Source: Saccharicrinis sp041584155 (GTDB taxonomy: Bacteria > Bacteroidota > Bacteroidia > Bacteroidales > Marinilabiliaceae). Taken from it: DNA of 36,485 nucleotides. The stretch is from NCBI GenBank assembly GCA_041584155.1, contig JBFHEL010000004.1, positions 1-36,485 of the forward strand. The letters are read 5' to 3'. This document shows, piece after piece, positions 16,245 to 22,374 of the stretch. The stretch's first letter is position 1; each line of letters opens with the position of its first letter. The translations under genes and the position numbers were made by a program. The notes under the pieces are model-generated. The model was not told the DNA's origin, did no database searches, and saw nothing but the letters and a program-made list of their open reading frames with translations.

Positions 16245-17966
16245 ATGGATAAGATTAATGAAATTTTAATACTCATTGATTCATATATAGGTAGTAGTGA
16301 CTGGTTTGTTTATCTTTTATTGGGAGTGGGCTTGTTTTTTACTATTTACCTTGGTTTTCCTCAGTTCAGATATTTTAGATATGCTATTAAAATAATAAGA
16401 GGTAAGTTTGATCGGCAGGGAGATGTAGGGGATACTTCACATTTTCAGGCGTTAACCACAGCGCTTTCAGGTACCGTAGGAACAGGGAATATTGCCGGGG
16501 TAGCCTATGCCGTATATTTGGGGGGACCCGCAGCCTTATTCTGGATGTTGGTCACTGCTTTAATTGGGATGACAAGTAAGTTTGTTGAAGTAACACTCTC
16601 GCATAAGTACCGTGAAATAGCAGAGGATGGAACGATATCTGGTGGTCCAATGTACTTTATGAAAAAAAGATTAGATATCAGGCTATCTTCGGGTAAGGTG
16701 ATAAAAACAGGTACCGTTATGGCTGCTATTTTTGCTATAGCAACCATATTTTCATCATTTGGAACAGGTAGCCTGCCTCAAATAAATAGTATCTCCAATT
16801 CCATCAATGCTACCTTTCATATTCCTCATGTTGCTACTGGTTTGGTGTTGTCGGTTTTGTTAGCATTTGTAATACTGGGAGGTATTAATCGGATTGCAAA
16901 GGTAACTTCGCGATTGGTTCCAGCTATGGCGGTTATTTATTTTATTGGAGCCTTTGCTGTTATCCTCTATAATTATGAAAATATTCTTCCTTCAGTGGTT
17001 AGTGTTTTTGCTGATATTTTTACGGGTTCAGCTGCTACAGGAGGTTTCTTGGGAGCTTCTATTGCTTTTGCTTTTAACCGGGGGGTAAACCGAGGCTTGT
17101 TTTCCAATGAAGCAGGACAGGGATCTGCACCTATTGCTCACTCTGCGGCTCGCGCTCATGAACCTGTTTCTGAAGGGTTAGTGGCTTTGTTGGAGCCTTT
17201 TATTGACACAATTATTATTTGTTCTATTACCGGGTTAACGCTACTATCCAGTGGTGTATGGACCGAAAAATATACAAATACCTTTCAGCATGCTAATCTC
17301 GAAATTGTAGATGGGGTATATTCAGACAATAATGAACAGGATAAAGCCCTTTTGTATGCGCATTTAAATAGTAAAAAGAAGTTGCCTCTTTTTACCGGAG
17401 AACTAAATGTGGAGCAAGGGAAAATACAAAATAACGTATCCTTGATTCATTCCAGATCTGTAGCCGAGAGTGTACTTGTTTACACGAATGATCAGCTCTA
17501 TACAGGTAAAGTAAGCGTGCAGAAAGGATTCATTAAAAATAAAAATAAATACCGACTTCAGGGAAAATCACTAATACATAGTGCTCCATTAACTACCATA
17601 GCATTTACTAAAAGTTGGTTTGGTGATTTTGGAAAGTATATTGTATCAATAGGTTTGTTATTATTTGCTTTTTCAACCGCTATTTCCTGGTCCTATTACG
17701 GTAGTCGTGCCGTTATCTATTTGTTTGGTATAAAAGGGGTAAAATATTACAGGGTGGTATATGTACTTGGTTTTTTTATTGCCTCTTTTACTGATACTGA
17801 GATTATATGGACTTTGTCAGGTATTACTATTGCATTAATGACTATTCCTAATTTGGTTGGTATCTTCATACTACATCGGGAAATGAAAAAAGAAGTAGGT
17901 TATTTTTGGAAAGAATATGCCAATAGATTCCCCGGTGAAAAACTTCCTATGTTTACTAAAAAGTAG
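16245..17966 (+). CDS. Alanine/glycine:cation symporter (AGCS) family protein with a hydrophilic insertion
   Basis: The 573-residue membrane transporter takes up small amino acids with Na+ or H+. The AGCS core is clear: ALSGTVGTGNIAGVAYA near residues 73-89, FNRGVNRGLFSNEAGQGSAPIAHSAA near 277-302, and FAFSTAISWSYYGSRA near 475-489, with about ten hydrophobic segments. Family members are usually about 450-500 residues. Here a polar stretch of about 105 residues (340-446) is inserted after LSSGVW and before TIAFTKSWFG. It contains beta-prone sequence such as LPLFTGELNVEQGK and probably forms a separate domain outside the bilayer. The gene stands alone, with its own promoter upstream. The exact substrate cannot be read from the sequence. 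Confidence 0.9.
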   Translation: MDKINEILILIDSYIGSSDWFVYLLLGVGLFFTIYLGFPQFRYFRYAIKIIRGKFDRQGDVGDTSHFQALTTALSGTVGTGNIAGVAYAVYLGGPAALFWMLVTALIGMTSKFVEVTLSHKYREIAEDGTISGGPMYFMKKRLDIRLSSGKVIKTGTVMAAIFAIATIFSSFGTGSLPQINSISNSINATFHIPHVATGLVLSVLLAFVILGGINRIAKVTSRLVPAMAVIYFIGAFAVILYNYENILPSVVSVFADIFTGSAATGGFLGASIAFAFNRGVNRGLFSNEAGQGSAPIAHSAARAHEPVSEGLVALLEPFIDTIIICSITGLTLLSSGVWTEKYTNTFQHANLEIVDGVYSDNNEQDKALLYAHLNSKKKLPLFTGELNVEQGKIQNNVSLIHSRSVAESVLVYTNDQLYTGKVSVQKGFIKNKNKYRLQGKSLIHSAPLTTIAFTKSWFGDFGKYIVSIGLLLFAFSTAISWSYYGSRAVIYLFGIKGVKYYRVVYVLGFFIASFTDTEIIWTLSGITIALMTIPNLVGIFILHREMKKEVGYFWKEYANRFPGEKLPMFTKK

Positions 17967-18110
17967 TTTTAATTTACCTGTTCACTAGCATAATAAAGAG
18001 TGCATTGTTATAGCTAATAATAATTATATGCTGTCAATTACTATTTTTTTAGCTGCAGAATAGAGTACATAATTATATAAATAAAAATTTTCAGTAGATT
18101 AAAAATAAGG

Positions 18111-18118
18111 TATCTTTA
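18111..18118 (+). promoter_or_regulatory. Possible -7 element of the TPR/HTH regulator gene
   Basis: TATCTTTA matches TAnnTTTG at 7 of 8 positions. No TTTG is found at the -33 position. A transcript from here would start near 18125, consistent with the ATG at 18158 as start codon. Confidence 0.3.
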
Positions 18119-18157
18119 TTGCTTCTGATGTCTTTTTTTTATTCAAAGTTAATAGGT

Positions 18158-19810
18158 ATGAATTTATTTATGCTATGTATGCATAGGTTTTATATAATTA
18201 TAGTATTTGTATTATTTGTTGGCTCACCTGTATGTTTCTCTCAAAGCGCAGAGAATAAAGTAGATGTGGACAAACTCTTCTCTGTTCTGGATTTTAAAAG
18301 TGCCTATTATCCCGAAGAGGCTAAAATGGATCTGGATTCCTTATTAAAGCATACCTCAGAAGTTCAGTTTGATGCATATGCCGGATATGTTGATTATATG
18401 AAAGCTCAATTTCTTTTTTTAGATATGGATCTGGATTCTTCTTTGGTTTATTTAGAAAAAGCAATTTCCATTTTTACTATTGCGGAGAATAAAAATTGGC
18501 TCTGTAAAAGTCAATTTTTACTTGGTCAGATAGCCGAAACTACAGGTCTGTATGAACAAGCTAAGATAAATTATTATGAATCCATAGCCTTAAATAATAA
18601 TGATAATGATTATTTAGGATTAGCTTACGTGGGTCTTGCCAGATGTAAACAAATATTAGAAGAAACATTTAGTGAAGAATTAGCCCTGGGAGTACGGATT
18701 TTAAAATCTTCTGATAGAAAAGAGGTTAGTTTGTATGGTGATTTTATGAATCAGTTGTTTGATCTAAAAAATCCTACTGTTCCTGCTAAATTATCTAAGA
18801 TAGCTCAGGAGTATTTCGATCTTGGTTTGTATGAACGTTCTGCGGGAGTATATAAGGTTATAGGAAGTAGTTATTATGCCCGTATGGAAATTGATTCGGC
18901 ACATGTGTATTGTGATAAGGCTATCGAATTATGCGAACAAAAAAGTGTTGGCGATTTTATTTTGCCTGCGTTGTATCAGTTTAAAGGAGTATTATATTTT
19001 CAACAGGAATTATACAACGTTGCCGAAGTATATCTGGCCCGATCAGTGGAGCTTTACAAAAGTCATAACCAAAATAACAGATTGTTATACACCTATAATT
19101 ATCTGCATCAAATTAATAAGGCTAAAAAGAACTTTTCAAAGGCCTATGATGATTTAAAAGAATATCAGGACTTACTTAACGAAACTACCTCTTATGAAAA
19201 AATAAGAATGGCAAAGGTGTTGGAAATAAATAATAAGGTTGATGTGATGAAAAGTCAGCTAGTACAGCTAAAAATAGAGAAAAAGGCCAGTGAATTTATG
19301 CTCTATCTTGTTTTGGTTGTTACTATAGTGATATTAACCGGGGTTAGTGTTTTCTTTTATCTGTATCAGAAAAATAAAAGAAAGAAAATGGAAGAGTTGA
19401 ATAAGGAATTTCAAAATATGTTAATTGGAATTGGAGAAAAACAGCTCCTTGAACATCGTTTAAACCAAAAAGTACCAAGAGAGGTAATAGTAGGAAGCAA
19501 TAGTAAAAGTAGTGCGCCCGCTGATTTACTGGGGGAGAATGATAATGTTGATGATTTTGATACCTGTTATACCGAAACCATTAGTTTATTTACTACATCA
19601 TTTCCTCAATTAACCAGAACCGAAGTACGTTATGCGGTTATGATATGTCTCAGATTACCCATTGAAGTTATTGCTAAAGTTCAGAATGTGCAGCCTGCTT
19701 CCATCAGAAAAGCAAAGCAGCGTATTCGTGCCAAGTTAAATATAGAGGATAATTTAGAGGAATATTTACAGGAATTCAGAGAGAAAAAAATAGCCGATTT
19801 AGCAGGGTGA
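18158..19810 (+). CDS. Membrane-anchored TPR protein with a cytoplasmic LuxR-like HTH domain (putative sensor-regulator)
   Basis: About 550 residues. The N-terminus is a signal-peptide-like hydrophobic segment (MHRFYIIIVFVLFVG then CFSQSAE). It is followed by about 350 residues of TPR-like helices, for example FLLGQIAETTGLYEQAKINY and FKGVLYFQQELYNVAEVYLA. A single strong membrane segment lies near residues 378-400 (YLVLVVTIVILTGVSVFFYL), then a basic coiled-coil-prone stretch (KNKRKKMEELNKEF), then a C-terminal helix-turn-helix near 484-530 (LTRTEVRYAVMICLRLPIEV..). The predicted layout is periplasmic TPR, one membrane pass and cytoplasmic DNA-binding domain, so it may sense something outside and act on transcription directly. 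ATGs at 18128 and 18179 are alternatives. The secreted repeat-peptide gene is 237 bp downstream on the same strand. No kinase domain or receiver is present. Confidence 0.8.
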   Translation: MNLFMLCMHRFYIIIVFVLFVGSPVCFSQSAENKVDVDKLFSVLDFKSAYYPEEAKMDLDSLLKHTSEVQFDAYAGYVDYMKAQFLFLDMDLDSSLVYLEKAISIFTIAENKNWLCKSQFLLGQIAETTGLYEQAKINYYESIALNNNDNDYLGLAYVGLARCKQILEETFSEELALGVRILKSSDRKEVSLYGDFMNQLFDLKNPTVPAKLSKIAQEYFDLGLYERSAGVYKVIGSSYYARMEIDSAHVYCDKAIELCEQKSVGDFILPALYQFKGVLYFQQELYNVAEVYLARSVELYKSHNQNNRLLYTYNYLHQINKAKKNFSKAYDDLKEYQDLLNETTSYEKIRMAKVLEINNKVDVMKSQLVQLKIEKKASEFMLYLVLVVTIVILTGVSVFFYLYQKNKRKKMEELNKEFQNMLIGIGEKQLLEHRLNQKVPREVIVGSNSKSSAPADLLGENDNVDDFDTCYTETISLFTTSFPQLTRTEVRYAVMICLRLPIEVIAKVQNVQPASIRKAKQRIRAKLNIEDNLEEYLQEFREKKIADLAG

Positions 19811-19960
19811 AGTAAAAATTAACGTTTTTCTTAAAGTTCTTAGTTTATATATTAATCATCTTGTATTTAAATTTATACATTTTACCCTAATGGTATAGTT
19901 TTTTGTTAAATAGTAAACCGTTGTCTCTTGCTCTAAATAGCTGTTCTGTAAGATTATGAG

Positions 19961-19980
19961 TTTTGTCACGTTTTTGTCAC
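19961..19980 (+). promoter_or_regulatory. Tandem direct repeat upstream of the repeat-peptide gene (possible regulator site)
   Basis: TTTTGTCAC occurs at 19961-19969 and again at 19972-19980, exactly 11 bp apart, about one helical turn, placing both copies on the same face of the DNA. It lies 68-87 bp before the ATG of the repeat-peptide gene. This spacing is typical of a dimeric regulator site. No consensus TAnnTTTG box was found in this gap. Confidence 0.45.
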
Positions 19981-20021
19981 ACGGCAAATTCGTTAAGGCT
20001 TGATATTCATGTAGATATTTG

Positions 20022-20048
20022 TGATAAACCATTTAAAAACGTTTATCA
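20022..20048 (+). promoter_or_regulatory. Dyad covering the start codon of the repeat-peptide gene
   Basis: TGATAAAC at 20022-20029 and GTTTATCA at 20041-20048 form a perfect 8-bp inverted repeat with an 11-bp spacer. The right arm ends on the A of the ATG. It could fold in the mRNA and hide the start, or act as a DNA operator. Confidence 0.45.
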
Positions 20049-20347
20049 TGAGTCTATTAAACACTATTACAAAAGTTGTTGCCATCTTTTTATTTTTAGT
20101 CATTTCGGCAGATGTATTTGCAAAAGAAGATCCCATTATTATCGGAAGATCGAATGTGGTAAAGGAAGATCCAATTATTATTGGCAGAGGTAATATTGTT
20201 AAGGAAGACCCTATTATCATTGGTAGGTATACAATAGCAAAGGAGGATCCCATAATCATCGGTCGTTCAGGCCTTGTTAAAGAAGATCCTATTATTATAG
20301 GCCGATATAAGGCTACAAAGGAAGATCCTATTATTATTGGAAGATAA
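20048..20347 (+). CDS. Secreted protein of six identical KEDPIIIGR repeats (unrecognised family)
   Basis: 99 residues. The first 25 form a clear signal peptide (hydrophobic VVAIFLFLVISA, cleavage likely after DVFA). The mature part of 74 residues is six copies of the nonapeptide KEDPIIIGR separated by four-residue linkers (SNVV, GNIV, YTIA, SGLV, YKAT), a 13-residue period; the last copy ends exactly at the stop. The nonapeptide is identical in all copies, but codons differ: Pro uses CCC, CCA and CCT; Arg uses AGA, AGG, CGT and CGA; Ile uses ATT, ATC and ATA. The peptide is therefore under selection and the array is not a fresh duplication. Possible roles are a processed multi-copy peptide signal, a beta-rich surface or amyloid-like fibre, or a modified-peptide precursor. 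I do not recognise the family. A GTG at 20021 is an alternative start. The TPR/HTH regulator lies upstream and a terminator downstream. Confidence 0.85.
   Translation: MSLLNTITKVVAIFLFLVISADVFAKEDPIIIGRSNVVKEDPIIIGRGNIVKEDPIIIGRYTIAKEDPIIIGRSGLVKEDPIIIGRYKATKEDPIIIGR
20123..20344 (+). repeat. 39-bp tandem coding repeat (six copies, last one 27 bp)
   Basis: Units begin at 20123, 20162, 20201, 20240, 20279 and 20318. Each encodes KEDPIIIGR plus a four-residue linker; the last lacks the linker and is followed by TAA. DNA identity between units is much lower than protein identity because third codon positions vary. Confidence 0.95.
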
Positions 20348-20410
20348 TTGATTGAAAAAATTATATCTGATTTTAAACAATTCTCTAACTGACCCATTTC
20401 ATGAGTGATT

Positions 20411-20440
20411 TGGTCTGCATGAAACATGCAGACCATTTTT
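20411..20440 (+). terminator. Rho-independent terminator after the repeat-peptide gene
   Basis: Perfect 11-bp stem TGGTCTGCATG / CATGCAGACCA with an AAA loop, followed by TTTTT. It lies 63 bp after the repeat-peptide stop and 10 bp from the end of the convergent glycosidase gene. The T-tract favours plus-strand use. Confidence 0.85.
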
Positions 20441-20450
20441 ACTTTTGTGT

Positions 20451-22355
20451 TTAATTATCGTAATAATCTAATAAATCCTTTAGTTTTTGCGATGAAGATG
20501 CAAGCCCTCCTTCTCGGTTTCTTACTGTCCATAAATATTCATGCGTAATGATGATTAAGGCTAATTCTTCCTTGAGTTGTCGTTTGGTCTCCCCGGCTAT
20601 ATTTATAGTTGAAAAATCTCGGGCATTAAGTCTTGCTACTCCTAAATGAATACCATGTTTTGCCAAGGCAATAGCTTGTTTTATTTCGTTAACAACAATG
20701 GTGGAGTCGGCACATTCAGGTTTTGACCTGTTTATTGTCTGACTTGCCTGGTCTATTATTTTTTCGGCCTCTAATAAGGGGTCGATTTTTAGCATTTTGG
20801 TTTGGTAGTGTCCTTTCATAGTCCATTTGTAACGATGGAGCATTAAATGAAAGGCATTGGCATTTCCTTCAGGAATTTTACAGGCCAAATAGGCATTACC
20901 CAGCTCAAGTACTGCTTTTGCGGTATTTCCTGTTTTGTCGTTAAATACATAGTGGTTTAAAATTTTTTCTAAATGAGTGGTAGCATTGGCCTTGCTATTC
21001 CATGAGTATGCTGATCCAACTGCCATGGCAGGATAACAAACTGATAGAGGTTGCCAATGGCCATGATCTCCCCAGTTGGTATTTAGGTAACCCTTGGCTC
21101 CGTATAATTTTCCGTTAATAGCTGCTTTTTTCAAATTAATAAAGGCATCATGGTTTCTTCCAATAATAGAACGCCAGGTAGAAGTGCCCGGACAAACATA
21201 GAATTCGAGTCCGGCCTGTTTAAATTTGGGAAGATTCTCATCGAAAGGATAAGTACTTTCATACCCCCAAACCATTGCAGTCATGTTTTTGGGAATTGAA
21301 GGAATTAATTCCGGGTGATTAAGAATTATGTCACCCCAAAACTGAGCTTGTCTGCCATGTTTGTTGACTTCATTATTTAATTTTATCAGGTATTCCAGAT
21401 ATACGTTTCCTTTTCCTTTCTCTTTGCAATATTCTGCTGATAATCCGCAACCTAACTCAACTGTCTCGTCGCAACCGATGTTGAAATATTTGCTTGTAAA
21501 GTTAGGTAATAGTTCTGCGTAGAGTTCTTGCATTAATTGAACAGATCCGGGATTGATCGGATTTAAGCTGCTCAGGCTGCGTGTTCCCCAAATGGTTTTG
21601 CAGTCAGTAGGGCATTCTGCTAAATCAACATATCGGTCGTGTTGAAGCCAGTTTTCCATATGACCAAAGGAATTTTGATTGGGAACCAGATCAATAAACC
21701 GCGATTTGCAATAAATATCAAGCATCTTTATCTCTTCTGCAGTCATAGGGCTACTGTTTTGCCATACTACCTCGTGATTTTTATAGGCATAGGTGTGTTC
21801 TGTATATAGCTGGAATTCATTTATTTTCCAGCTGGCCAGTAAATCAATCATATGATATAGAGTTTCCATGGTAGGAACTTTGTCTCTGCTAATATCTAAC
21901 ATGTATCCCCGCCTCTCAAAATCGGGCCAGTCATGTATAGTCAAACAAGGTATTGGTTCCTTGCAGGTCATATGATAGCTGATAATCTGTTTTAAGGTCT
22001 GTTTGCCATAAAACAAGGCTGCTTCATCTTTTCCGATGAGGCTAATAGAGGTTGAGTCAATGGTTAATTGATATTCCTGATTATGTTGTAAAGTAGTATC
22101 TATGCTTAGGTTTAGCGTGTTGATAATTAATGGTGATGAGAAACTTTTGATACTGCCGTCAATATTCAAATCATAAAGTTTTTCAATAAGCCATGTAAAA
22201 TCTTCCAAGGAGTATTGATTCCCATTGATCTGATTCAGAAAGCCTTTTTTTATATTTAGCTGTTGAGGTTTTGGAAAAAGAAAATCATTTACTTGTTCAG
22301 CTCTGCTTATGAGTGAAAGACAAAAAATCAGCGCAATAGTAATATGTCGTTTCAT
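20451..22355 (-). CDS. Secreted glycoside hydrolase family 20-like protein (beta-N-acetylhexosaminidase type)
   Basis: 634 residues. A signal peptide (ITIALIFCLSLISRA) is followed by a GH20-type N-terminal zincin-like domain (about residues 25-140) and a TIM-barrel catalytic domain opening with RRGYMLDISRDKVPTMETL. The catalytic Asp-Glu pair of the substrate-assisted mechanism is seen in NIGCDETVELG (Asp296-Glu297). The strand-2 sequence FQLYTEHTYAY differs from the HLTDDQ-like motif of classical hexosaminidases, so it belongs to a divergent subgroup and the sugar substrate is uncertain. A C-terminal helical region of about 150 residues follows. The start lies 19 bp after the stop of the radical SAM gene, so the pair is probably an operon. 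It would act in the periplasm or outside the cell on GlcNAc-type glycans. Confidence 0.87.
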   Translation of the reverse strand: MKRHITIALIFCLSLISRAEQVNDFLFPKPQQLNIKKGFLNQINGNQYSLEDFTWLIEKLYDLNIDGSIKSFSSPLIINTLNLSIDTTLQHNQEYQLTIDSTSISLIGKDEAALFYGKQTLKQIISYHMTCKEPIPCLTIHDWPDFERRGYMLDISRDKVPTMETLYHMIDLLASWKINEFQLYTEHTYAYKNHEVVWQNSSPMTAEEIKMLDIYCKSRFIDLVPNQNSFGHMENWLQHDRYVDLAECPTDCKTIWGTRSLSSLNPINPGSVQLMQELYAELLPNFTSKYFNIGCDETVELGCGLSAEYCKEKGKGNVYLEYLIKLNNEVNKHGRQAQFWGDIILNHPELIPSIPKNMTAMVWGYESTYPFDENLPKFKQAGLEFYVCPGTSTWRSIIGRNHDAFINLKKAAINGKLYGAKGYLNTNWGDHGHWQPLSVCYPAMAVGSAYSWNSKANATTHLEKILNHYVFNDKTGNTAKAVLELGNAYLACKIPEGNANAFHLMLHRYKWTMKGHYQTKMLKIDPLLEAEKIIDQASQTINRSKPECADSTIVVNEIKQAIALAKHGIHLGVARLNARDFSTINIAGETKRQLKEELALIIITHEYLWTVRNREGGLASSSQKLKDLLDYYDN

Positions 22356-22374
22356 TGAATGTTTTTTTAATGTT

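Noticed and set aside
20123..20344. Tandem repeat considered as a CRISPR or non-coding repeat array
   Set aside because: The period is 39 bp with four-codon linkers, it keeps a reading frame, and DNA identity is too low for CRISPR. No cas genes are present.
19993..20436. Open frame on the minus strand opposite the KEDPIIIGR gene, also repetitive
   Set aside because: It is the mirror of the repeat array: its repeats (such as PIIIGSS) follow from the plus-strand codons. The plus-strand product has a signal peptide and residue-level conservation with silent variation.
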